Source: Candidatus Hebobacteria bacterium (GTDB lineage Bacteria > Armatimonadota > Hebobacteria > Hebobacterales > Hebobacteraceae). From it: a stretch of DNA of 12,791 nt. The position numbers and the translations under genes were made by a program. The stretch covers positions 1 through 12,791 of the forward strand of contig JALGTT010000019.1 in assembly GCA_029821235.1 (NCBI GenBank), in the 5' to 3' direction. The notes beneath the pieces were generated by a model. That model had not been told where the DNA came from and ran no database searches. It saw nothing but the letters and a program-made list of their open reading frames with translations. Below, piece by piece: positions 6,679 to 12,791 of the stretch; positions within the stretch are counted from its first letter, which is position 1; every line of letters begins with the position of its first letter.

Positions 6679-7722
6679 ATGGCGAGGAAAGTGCGGGCGG
6701 CGGTGATCGGGACGGGAGCGATCGCTCCGGTTCACATGAACGGATACGTGCAGAGCCCGGGGGCGGAGTTGGTGGCGGTATGTGATGTGGATCGGGGCCG
6801 GGCCAAGGCGGCGGCGGAGAAGTATGGGGTGCCGCATGTGTTCACCGACTACCGGAAACTCCTGGCCGCGGATCTGGTGGACGCGGTGTCGGTGTGCACG
6901 CCCAACAACACCCACATGCCCATCACCATTGCCGCGCTCAAGGCGGGCAAGCACGTGCTCTGCGAGAAGCCCATCGCCTTCGACGGGAACCAGGCGAGGA
7001 GGATGGTGGCGGCCGCGCGCAAGGCGCGCCGGGTACTGATGACCGCGCAGTCCATGCGCTTCGGTGCGGGCGCGCAGTTGGTGAAGAAACTGGCCGACCA
7101 GGGGCGGTTCGGGGAACTGTATTTCGGCAAAGGAATGATGCTGCGGCGCAACGGCATTCCGCGGGGCTGGTTCCAGGATGTGAAGCAGTCCGGCGGCGGG
7201 CCGCTGATCGACATCGGCGTACACGTGCTGGACTTCCTGTGGTGGGTGATGGGAATGCCGAAGCCGGTGTCCGCCTTCGGCGTCACCTTCGATTATGTGG
7301 GAAAGAAGGGCCAGGGGCGCGGCGACTGGGGGGTCAACTACGCACCGGGCAAGTTCAGCGTCGAGGACTTCGGCGCGGGCATGATTCGCTTCGCCGACGG
7401 CAGGGCGATCAGCATCGAGGTGTCGTGGGCGGCACACACGGGCGACAACTACTTCGCGCGCGTGCTGGGCACCAAGGGCGGGGCGCAGCTCAACCCGGAG
7501 CTGGTGCTGTACGAGACCGCGGGCGGCACTCCGGTCGAGGTGAGGCCTCAGCCGGCGCGCGTGGACGGGTATGTCGAGGAGGTGCGCCACTTCGTCCAGT
7601 GCATCCAGCGCGGTGAGAAGCCGCTGGTGGACGCCTCGCAGTCCGTGGTCGTGATGGACATGTTGAAGGGAATCTACAAGTCGGCGCAGACCGGCCGGCC
7701 GGTGTCGCTGGCTGCGCGCTGA
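6679..7722 (+). CDS. Gfo/Idh/MocA-family NAD(P)-dependent oxidoreductase
   Basis: 347 residues, normal for the family. The N-terminal Rossmann fold has the dinucleotide motif GTGAIA at 11-16. The family signature CEKPIA (E96-K97-P98) holds the catalytic Lys. The C-terminal domain begins with GGGPLIDIGVHVLDF (172-186), where D178 and H182 are the usual substrate and proton-relay residues. The enzyme probably oxidises or reduces a sugar, inositol or related polyol with NAD(P); the substrate cannot be assigned. The start is ATG at 6679, with AGGAGG 9 nt upstream. It follows the methyltransferase gene by 63 nt and may be co-transcribed. It ends 13 nt before the -35 box of the HIT promoter. No carbohydrate transport or kinase genes sit nearby to narrow its role. 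Confidence 0.9.
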   Translation: MARKVRAAVIGTGAIAPVHMNGYVQSPGAELVAVCDVDRGRAKAAAEKYGVPHVFTDYRKLLAADLVDAVSVCTPNNTHMPITIAALKAGKHVLCEKPIAFDGNQARRMVAAARKARRVLMTAQSMRFGAGAQLVKKLADQGRFGELYFGKGMMLRRNGIPRGWFQDVKQSGGGPLIDIGVHVLDFLWWVMGMPKPVSAFGVTFDYVGKKGQGRGDWGVNYAPGKFSVEDFGAGMIRFADGRAISIEVSWAAHTGDNYFARVLGTKGGAQLNPELVLYETAGGTPVEVRPQPARVDGYVEEVRHFVQCIQRGEKPLVDASQSVVVMDMLKGIYKSAQTGRPVSLAAR

Positions 7723-7735
7723 GAGGCCGGAGAGT

Positions 7736-7764
7736 TTGACGCGGGAAGCGCCGTCTCCTATGAT
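7736..7764 (+). promoter_or_regulatory. σ70-like promoter for the HIT-cdaA-cdaR operon
   Basis: TTGACG (7736-7741), a 17-bp spacer, then TATGAT (7759-7764). The start would be near 7771, about 25 nt before the GTG at 7796, leaving room for the GGAGG SD at 7785-7789 and little else. It is one of the best promoter matches in the window. Confidence 0.75.
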
Positions 7765-7795
7765 AACCGGGAGAGGCGAGGTTCGGAGGCGCTGA

Positions 7796-8299
7796 GTGGA
7801 TCATCTGTGGGCGCCGTGGAGGATGAGTTACGTGGGCGCAGAGCAGCCGGAGGGATGTATCTTCTGTGTGTTGCCTGCGGCCGGGGACGATGACGCCAAT
7901 CACATCGTCCACCGAGGCGATGCCGTCTTCCTGATGCTGAACCGATTTCCCTACAACACCGGCCACTTGATGGTGGCTCCCTACCGGCATGTGGCGGATC
8001 CGCTCGAGCTCACCCCCCAGGAATCGAGCGAACTGCTGTACGGCATCCGCGTGGCCGTGGAGGCGCTTCGCATCGCCTATCGCCCAGAGGGGTTCAACAT
8101 CGGTGCGAACATCGGGCACTGCGCGGGGGCCGGCTATGCCGGCCACCTGCACGTCCACGTGGTTCCGCGGTGGACCGGGGACACCAACTTCATGGCCGTG
8201 TCGGCCGAGACGCGGGTGGTCCCGGAGGATATCTCGGAGACCTATCGCAAACTCAAGGAATCTCTGAAGGAGCGGGAGAAGGGCCGCCAGGGAGGCTGA
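7796..8299 (+). CDS. HIT-family hydrolase/phosphorylase (Ap4A-type)
   Basis: 167 residues. The histidine triad HLHVHVV (H117, H119, H121) is the active site; the central His forms the nucleotidyl intermediate in this family. The protein has the N-terminal WAPWRMSY...CIFC layout, with Cys pair C21/C24 and H108 as likely zinc ligands, known from the Ap4A phosphorylase-like branch. It probably cleaves dinucleoside polyphosphates or related nucleotides in the cytoplasm; which product it makes is not readable here. The start is GTG at 7796, supported by GGAGG 6 nt upstream and by alignment of the WAPWRM segment at residue 5. It is first in an operon, with cdaA starting 22 nt after its stop. Confidence 0.9.
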   Translation: MDHLWAPWRMSYVGAEQPEGCIFCVLPAAGDDDANHIVHRGDAVFLMLNRFPYNTGHLMVAPYRHVADPLELTPQESSELLYGIRVAVEALRIAYRPEGFNIGANIGHCAGAGYAGHLHVHVVPRWTGDTNFMAVSAETRVVPEDISETYRKLKESLKEREKGRQGG

Positions 8300-8306
8300 T
8301 GCCTCC
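8291..8306 (+). other. Small hairpin over the HIT stop codon, upstream of cdaA
   Basis: GGAGGC (8291-8296) and GCCTCC (8301-8306) form a perfect 6-bp stem around TGAT. The HIT stop codon is within the loop. The only SD-like GGAGG near cdaA lies inside this stem, and is too far (about 26 nt) from the cdaA ATG to act normally. It may modulate coupling between HIT and cdaA, or be coincidence in GC-rich DNA. Confidence 0.35.
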
Positions 8307-8321
8307 AGCGACCGTCACCAC

Positions 8322-9158
8322 ATGATCGGCGACTTCAGGTATGTCTGGCAGACGGTCAGGGAACACTTCGGGATCGTCGCGGTCCTGGACATCGCACTGG
8401 TCGCGGCGGCGATCTACTACGTCTTGCGGCTGCTGCGGGGCACGCGCGCGGTCCAGTTGATCAAAGGGCTGGCCGTGCTGGGGGCGCTGATCGTGCTCAC
8501 CGGATCGCTCCACCTGGTCACCTGCAACTGGCTGTTGAAACTGGCCCTCCTGCCCGGGGTGATCGCATTGCTGATTCTGTTCCAGCCCGAACTTCGCCTG
8601 GCCCTGGAGCAGATCGGAAGGGGCGGCATCTTCGGGGTGGGCTTCACCGCCCTTCGCCAGGAGCAGATCACGCGCGTGGTGGACGAGGTGGTGCGCGGAG
8701 TACGGCAACTCTCCCGGGACCGGGCGGGCGCGCTGCTCGCCGTGGAGAGAGAGGTCGGATTGAACGACGTCATCCAGACCGGCCGCCGCATGGACTCCCT
8801 GGTGTCCTCCGATTTGCTGCGCACCATCTTCTATCCCGGGACTCCGCTCCACGATCTGGCCACGGTGATTAGGGGTGACCGCATCGTGGCCGCCGGCTGT
8901 CTGCTGCCGCTGACCGAGCGGCGGGGTGTGCGGGGGATGCTCGGCACCAGGCACCGGGCGGCGCTGGGGCTGAGCGAGACCACGGATGCGGTGGTGATCG
9001 TGGTCTCGGAGGAGACCGGGGGCATATCGCTGGCGGTGGACGGAAGGCTGTACGGGAACCTTACGCCCGACCTCCTCCGACAGCGGCTGCTCAGCATTCT
9101 GACGCCTGCCCCAAAACATCGCAGGCTCAGGCTGAGGAGACGCCAGGATGCTGCATAA
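8322..9158 (+). CDS. cdaA: CdaA-type diadenylate cyclase (c-di-AMP synthase) with variant DLA motif
   Basis: 278 residues, the usual CdaA size. Three membrane helices occupy about 17-38, 46-64 and 68-87, ending in the conserved FQPELR segment. The DAC domain follows: MDSLVSSDLLRTIF, then TPLHDLATVI, GTRHRAALGLSE (R210-H211-R212, the RHR motif) and VVSEETGGISLA. The family makes c-di-AMP from two ATP and needs a DGA and an RHR motif. Here the first reads D178-L179-A180 (codons GAT CTG GCC), so the nearly invariant Gly is Leu. The catalytic, metal-binding Asp is kept. Activity is therefore likely but uncertain. The ATG at 8322 matches the expected N-terminus but lacks a normal SD, so expression may depend on coupling to HIT. 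It overlaps cdaR by 11 bp. The usual third partner, glmM, is not in this window. Confidence 0.93.
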   Translation: MIGDFRYVWQTVREHFGIVAVLDIALVAAAIYYVLRLLRGTRAVQLIKGLAVLGALIVLTGSLHLVTCNWLLKLALLPGVIALLILFQPELRLALEQIGRGGIFGVGFTALRQEQITRVVDEVVRGVRQLSRDRAGALLAVEREVGLNDVIQTGRRMDSLVSSDLLRTIFYPGTPLHDLATVIRGDRIVAAGCLLPLTERRGVRGMLGTRHRAALGLSETTDAVVIVVSEETGGISLAVDGRLYGNLTPDLLRQRLLSILTPAPKHRRLRLRRRQDAA

Positions 9159-10089
9159 GAACCTCGCCCTCAAGTTGGTGTCCCTGGGGCTGGCGCTCTT
9201 TCTGTGGTTCTGGGTGCTGTTCACGCAGCGCACGGTGATCGTCGAAACCTCGGTGAAGGCGCCCATCGCGGCCCACGACGTGGCGCCCGGACTGGCTCTG
9301 GCGAACGCGCTCCCCGAGGCCGAGGTGCGGGTGCGGGGCATGAAGGAGGACCTGGCGGGAGGGCCTCCGGGGGTAAACGCCTATGTCCCCTGTTCCGGGC
9401 TGGCCGCGGGCCGCCACACCCTTCCGGTCAAGGTGCAGGTGCCCAAGAACCTCACCCTGGTGGAGGTGCAGCCGCCGCGGGTCGAGGTCAACATCGAGCC
9501 CCTGGTGAAGGAGCAGAAGCCGATAGAGGTGAGGCTCAAGGGATCGCTGTCCCCCGAGTACGAGTTGGTGAACTCGTCGGTGAGGCCGAGGTATGCCCAT
9601 GTAACGGGGGTCCAGAGCCGCGTCGGCCAGGTGGTCCGCCTGGTGGCGAATCTCGACCTCGGACGCATCACCACCCCGGAACTGCCGAAGACCGCTCCCA
9701 TCCAGCCGCTGAATCAGGCCGGGACGGTGGTGCAGGGAGTAATCGTCACTCCTGCGCACGCGGAGATAGTGCTTCAGGTGAGGCCCGCCCTGGTCGCCCG
9801 CACGGTGCCGGTCGTGCCCAAGGCACAGGGGACGCCCGCTCCCGGCTATCGCGTGAACTCGGTGGTCGTGGAGCCCGCCATAATCACCATCTCCGGCCCG
9901 GCGAAGAAGGTGGAAGGGTTGAACAAAGTGGAGACCGAGACCTTCTCGCTGGACGGGCTCACGACCCGGGTCACGCGCAAAGTGCGCGTCGTGGTTCCCG
10001 AGGGCGTGTCCGCGCTCAACGGAGGAACGGTCACCATCACCATTGACGTGCAACGCGAGCGCGCCGGTCGGGCGCGGGGGCGCGACTAG
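9148..10089 (+). CDS. cdaR: CdaR (YbbR-domain protein), regulator of CdaA
   Basis: 313 residues. One N-terminal membrane anchor (about 8-26, ALKLVSLGLALFLWFWVLF) is followed by about three YbbR-type β repeats, at roughly 28-118, 120-215 and 216-302, facing outside the membrane. Members such as B. subtilis YbbR bind and modulate CdaA. The gene position directly after cdaA, with an 11-bp overlap, supports that role. The start is ATG at 9148 with GAGGAG 8 nt upstream, inside the cdaA end. The tail is Arg-rich. The number of repeats varies between species; the boundaries here are estimates. It ends 24 bp from the convergent metG stop. Confidence 0.9.
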   Translation: MLHKNLALKLVSLGLALFLWFWVLFTQRTVIVETSVKAPIAAHDVAPGLALANALPEAEVRVRGMKEDLAGGPPGVNAYVPCSGLAAGRHTLPVKVQVPKNLTLVEVQPPRVEVNIEPLVKEQKPIEVRLKGSLSPEYELVNSSVRPRYAHVTGVQSRVGQVVRLVANLDLGRITTPELPKTAPIQPLNQAGTVVQGVIVTPAHAEIVLQVRPALVARTVPVVPKAQGTPAPGYRVNSVVVEPAIITISGPAKKVEGLNKVETETFSLDGLTTRVTRKVRVVVPEGVSALNGGTVTITIDVQRERAGRARGRD

Positions 10090-10113
10090 CAGAGCGTGGG
10101 CGTCGGGGGGCTC

Positions 10114-12066
10114 TCAGGTGACCTTGGCGCCGTTCGGCAGTTCCCGGTCCGGGGTGACCAGGGTGATGCTCTGATCGTCCCCCTTCACCCAACCGGCCAG
10201 CACCATTCCCTCTGAGCGCACGCCGCGGATGACGGCCGGCTCCAGGTTCGCCACCACCACCACCTTCTTTGCCACCAGGTCCTCGGGCCGGTAAGAGAGG
10301 GCGATGCCGGCGACCAGCGTGCGAGGCTGCTCCTCGCCGATGTCCACCGTGAGTTTGAGCAGCTTGTCCGCGCCCGCCACCGGCTCGGCGGTCACCACCT
10401 GGCCGACTCTCAGGTCCAACTTCTGAAAATCCTTGATCGAGATCATCGCTCCCTGCTCCTTCTTCGCGGGCGCCTTCGCCGCGGGGGGCGCGGCCGGCCG
10501 CTCCTTCTTCCTCTCCGGGCGGGGGAAGAGCGCCTCCGCCTTTCCGATTTCCTGTCCTCCCGGCAGCAATCCCCATTCCCTGGTTTGGGACCACTCGCGC
10601 TTCCACCCGCGCAGGCCGAGTTGGGCCTCGATGTCGTCCGCGGTGTGGGGCATCACCGGGCTCACCAGCACCGCGGCGATCCTGAGCGCCTCCGCGGTGG
10701 AGTAGAGCACGCGGTCCAGCGCCTCCTGCTCTCCCTGCTTGGCCAGCGACCACGGCGCCTGCTGGTCCACGTATCGGTTGACCTCGGCCAGGAATGCCCA
10801 GATCGCCTTCAGACCCGCGCTGAAGTCCAGGGACTCCATGGCCGCCTCCCAGCCGTCGGCCGCGGAGGCGGCGGCCGGCTGGAGCGTCGGGTCGGGCGGG
10901 CACGGCGCGGGGATCTTCCCCTCCCGGTAGCGCCCGATCATCGCCAGCACGCGGTGAAGCAAGTTGCCCAGGTCGTTGCCGAGGTCGTTGGCATATCTCC
11001 CGAGGAGCGCCTCCCCGGAGAACTCGCCGTCCTGCCCGAAGGGCACCTCGCGCAGCATGTGATAGCGAAGCGCGTCCACCGCGCGCTCCCGCGTACACCC
11101 GGTCTCCTGCACGATCACGTCCAGGGTGGGCTGAGGCCTGGGCATGTGCGCGCCGCGGGACTTGGAGATCTTCTTGCCCCCCAGGGTCCAGTACCCGTGG
11201 GCCACCACCTTCTTCGGCAGGGGCAGGCCGGCGGACATGAGCATCGCCGGCCACAGCGAGGCATGGAATCGCACGAAGATGTCCTTCGCCATCACGTGCA
11301 CGTCGGCCGGCCAGAACTTCTGGAATCGCTCCTCGTCATCCGGGTATCCGACACAGGTGAGGTAGTTGACGAGGGCGTCGGCCCACACGTAGACCACCAT
11401 TCCTTCGGAATCGGGGATGGAGGAGGGGAGGGGGACGCCCCAGTCAGACCGGCGGGTCACGCACACATCGTTCAGGCCGCGCTCGATGAAAGCGACCACC
11501 TCGTTCTTGCGGAACTCGGGCAGCAGGAAGCCGGGGTTCTCCTCGATGTGCTTCAGGAGCCGCTCGGCATACTTGGAGAAGCGAAAGAAATAAGCTGGCT
11601 CGCTGAGGTGTTCCACCGGCTTGTTGCACTCAGGGTTGGGGCAGCGGCCCTCCACCAGATCCTGCTCCCGGAAGTAGGTCTCGCAGGAGACGCAGTACCA
11701 TCCCTCATACGCCCCCACGTACAGGTCGCCGCTGCGATAGAGCGCCTCCATGAAGGCCTGCACCGCGCGATGGTGCCGTTGCTCGGTGGTCTGGATGAAG
11801 TCGTCGTAACTGATGGCGAGGCTCTGCCACTCCCGGCGGAAGAGGTCGGCCATCCGGTCCACATGGGTCTTCGGGTCGAGGCCCCTCTCCTCTGCCGCGC
11901 GCACCACCTTGAGGCCGTTCTCGTCGGTGCCGGTGGCGAAGAACACCTCGTCGCCCCGCAGCCGGTGGTAGCGGGCCAGCACGTCCGCGGCGATGGTGGA
12001 ATAGGCATGTCCCACCGTGGGGTCATCGTTCACATAATAGATGGGTGTGGTGACGTAGAACTTCAC
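10114..12066 (-). CDS. metG: Methionyl-tRNA synthetase with C-terminal tRNA-binding domain
   Basis: 650 residues. It attaches methionine to tRNA(Met) using ATP. The class I HIGH-equivalent is TVGHAYS (H20). A zinc knuckle has C125, C128, C142 and C147. KISKS (299-303) is the KMSKS loop. The anticodon-binding helical domain spans about 360-510. After a Lys/Ala/Pro-rich linker (about 515-540), an EMAP-II/Trbp111-like tRNA-binding domain fills about 543-650 (ISIKDFQKLDLRVGQV). The segment directly after KISKSRG reads AHMPRPQP instead of the usual GN-x-x-DP pattern. The start is GTG at 12066-12064: MKFYVTTPIYY begins exactly as expected, and AGGAG lies 9 nt upstream. The gene follows the FmdB gene on the same strand after 64 nt and shares its promoter. 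The stop is TGA at 10116-10114, converging on cdaR. Confidence 0.95.
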   Translation of the reverse strand: MKFYVTTPIYYVNDDPTVGHAYSTIAADVLARYHRLRGDEVFFATGTDENGLKVVRAAEERGLDPKTHVDRMADLFRREWQSLAISYDDFIQTTEQRHHRAVQAFMEALYRSGDLYVGAYEGWYCVSCETYFREQDLVEGRCPNPECNKPVEHLSEPAYFFRFSKYAERLLKHIEENPGFLLPEFRKNEVVAFIERGLNDVCVTRRSDWGVPLPSSIPDSEGMVVYVWADALVNYLTCVGYPDDEERFQKFWPADVHVMAKDIFVRFHASLWPAMLMSAGLPLPKKVVAHGYWTLGGKKISKSRGAHMPRPQPTLDVIVQETGCTRERAVDALRYHMLREVPFGQDGEFSGEALLGRYANDLGNDLGNLLHRVLAMIGRYREGKIPAPCPPDPTLQPAAASAADGWEAAMESLDFSAGLKAIWAFLAEVNRYVDQQAPWSLAKQGEQEALDRVLYSTAEALRIAAVLVSPVMPHTADDIEAQLGLRGWKREWSQTREWGLLPGGQEIGKAEALFPRPERKKERPAAPPAAKAPAKKEQGAMISIKDFQKLDLRVGQVVTAEPVAGADKLLKLTVDIGEEQPRTLVAGIALSYRPEDLVAKKVVVVANLEPAVIRGVRSEGMVLAGWVKGDDQSITLVTPDRELPNGAKVT

Positions 12067-12130
12067 CCGCTCCGACTCCTGAAGGGGATCGGATGCGCCG
12101 ACGGAAGCGAGCAGGCCCGCTCCAAAACGG

Positions 12131-12358
12131 CTACCGGCAGGTGGAGCAGTCTCCGCCCGAGCAGGTGCTGCAACTCGCCCCGGAGAGCGCCTTGCTGGTC
12201 TCCCCGCCGGCCACGCGCGCCGCGAACACCGACATCAGCCGCCGCGCCCCGCGCGCCCCGCACTTAGGGCACTTCACGCCCCTGCCGTTCTCGTCCATCC
12301 GGCAGAGTTGCTCGAAGACCGTGTCGCACTGCTTGCAACGAAACTCGTACAGAGGCAC
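12131..12358 (-). CDS. FmdB-family putative regulatory zinc-ribbon protein
   Basis: 75 residues. It begins MPLYEFRCKQC and has two CxxC pairs, C8/C11 and C30/C33, the single zinc ribbon of the FmdB family. The C-terminal end is Ser/Gly/Cys-rich (SCSTCSGGDCSTC), also usual for the family. Function is poorly known; it is called a putative regulator. I chose GTG at 12358-12356 because it gives the standard MPLYEF start and has GGAGG 7 nt upstream. A longer version with an upstream ATG would overlap the promoter and is less likely. It is the first gene of a likely fmdB-metG transcript from the strong promoter at 12399-12427, with a leader of about 34 nt. Confidence 0.88.
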   Translation of the reverse strand: MPLYEFRCKQCDTVFEQLCRMDENGRGVKCPKCGARGARRLMSVFAARVAGGETSKALSGASCSTCSGGDCSTCR

Positions 12359-12398
12359 GAAGCAACCTCCAAACGTCAGCGCAAATCGTTCAATCGTT

Positions 12399-12427
12399 AC
12401 TATACCCCCGGCCGCGAGGGGTGTCAA
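12399..12427 (-). promoter_or_regulatory. σ70-like promoter for the FmdB-metG transcript
   Basis: On the minus strand: TTGACA (12427-12422, perfect consensus), a 17-bp GC-rich spacer, then TATAGT (12404-12399). The start should be near 12392. It is the strongest promoter match in the window. The -35 box lies about 84 bp from the start of the transposase on the other strand, so it is close to the left end of that element. Confidence 0.8.
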
Positions 12428-12510
12428 ACGCGAGGTCCAAAGGTAACTGTTCGGCGTGGGGTGTTATCAGAAAGGAGGCGGAGGAGGAATAAGTTTGCGG
12501 GAGGCGGACC

Positions 12511-12791
12511 ATGGAAAGGGAGCTGCGATTCCCGCGGACCGAAGAGAGGACGGATCGGCGTCCGGGGCACTGGTGTGGGGGGAGGAAGTTCCATGGGCAT
12601 GAAGTGAAGACTCGCCTGGTAGTGGACCCGAAGGTGGAGCAGGTGGAGGTAGTGCGATATCGGTGTGCGAAGTGCCCCAAGACTCAGCGCGTACATCCGG
12701 CTGGGGTGAGCAAAGGGAAACAGACCCAGTGTGAGAAGGTGATGTCGGCGACCCTGTATGGGCTGGGGCTGAGCTATGACAAGGCGAGCCT
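12511..12791 (+). mobile_element. 5' part of an insertion-sequence transposase (zinc-ribbon N-terminus), cut by the window edge
   Basis: The first 93 residues of an open frame starting at ATG 12511, with GGGAGG 6 nt upstream and further purine-rich SD-like sites (AAAGGAGG at 12471-12478). The sequence WCGGRKFHGHEVKTRLVVDP, then VRYRCAKCPKTQRVHPAGVS, then LYGLGLSYDKAS resembles the zinc-binding N-terminus of ISL3/ISNCY-like DDE transposases. These normally begin with a CxxC-type pair, then have a second pair (C52/C55 here). At the first pair only C22 is present; position 17 is Arg (CGT), one base from Cys. The catalytic domain and right end lie outside the window, so family, terminal repeats and target duplication cannot be defined. 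The left end should lie between about 12428 and 12500, but I saw no clear terminal repeat. Confidence 0.6.

Noticed and set aside
5449..7590. Very long minus-strand open frame (713 residues), and a similar one at 4115-5374
   Set aside because: They are antisense to well-supported genes. Composition is Arg/His/Pro-rich, typical of the shadow frame in GC-rich DNA.
8253..10053. Minus-strand frames opposite cdaA and cdaR (8253-9341 and 9127-10053)
   Set aside because: His/Gln/Arg-rich shadow translations with no SD, overlapping firmly identified genes.
10091..10114. AGAGC/GCTCT inverted repeat between convergent cdaR and metG
   Set aside because: Only 5 bp with a 14-nt loop and no T run on either strand; too weak to call a bidirectional terminator.
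10585..12267. Plus-strand open frame of 560 residues opposite metG
   Set aside because: Antisense shadow of a clear MetRS; no domain, and composition typical of a mirror frame.
12495..12600. TTG start at 12495 after the AAAGGAGG site, giving a short peptide
   Set aside because: The frame ends after about 35 codons with no similarity, whereas the ATG frame at 12511 gives transposase-like sequence.

Overview
GC-rich bacterial chromosomal DNA. Plausible σ70-type promoters and Shine-Dalgarno (SD) sites can be read by eye. The genes are mostly housekeeping: methionyl-tRNA synthetase, an FmdB-type zinc ribbon, the c-di-AMP cyclase/regulator pair CdaA-CdaR, a HIT hydrolase and an RlmM-like rRNA methyltransferase. 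With them are a B-box zinc-finger membrane protein and a secreted protein joining a carboxypeptidase-regulatory-like domain to TPRs. This mix would fit Armatimonadota or another poorly characterised phylum, but there is no rRNA or other marker here to prove it.

Layout. 1-680 (minus): an alpha/beta hydrolase running off the left edge. Its reading frame is broken at about 427-437 and part of a conserved segment is missing. 681-989: no gene, but several interlocking inverted repeats and an intrinsic-terminator-like hairpin, readable as the terminator of the next gene, a structured leader of the hydrolase, or both. 990-1571 (minus): B-box zinc-finger membrane protein. 1675-1745: two back-to-back σ70-like promoters firing outward. 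1776-6615 (plus): secreted TPR protein, M48 metallopeptidase and THUMP/RrmJ-fold methyltransferase, joined by two ATGA stop/start overlaps. 6679-7722 (plus): Gfo/Idh/MocA-type oxidoreductase. 7736-10089 (plus): a clear promoter, then HIT hydrolase, cdaA and cdaR. 10114-12427 (minus): promoter, FmdB-type zinc ribbon, metG. 12511-12791 (plus): 5' part of an insertion-sequence transposase running off the right edge.

How the genes relate. The TPR protein and M48 peptidase are probably made at matched levels as an envelope proteolysis or chaperone pair; E. coli BepA carries both modules in one chain. The HIT-cdaA-cdaR unit has its own promoter and links a dinucleoside-polyphosphate type hydrolase with c-di-AMP synthesis. 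FmdB and MetRS appear to share one promoter.

I found no CRISPR array, tRNA, rRNA, phage, toxin-antitoxin or defence genes. I do not see a clearly new multi-gene system. The points most worth checking are the DGA-to-DLA change in the CdaA active-site motif, the broken hydrolase, and the structured region at 764-894.
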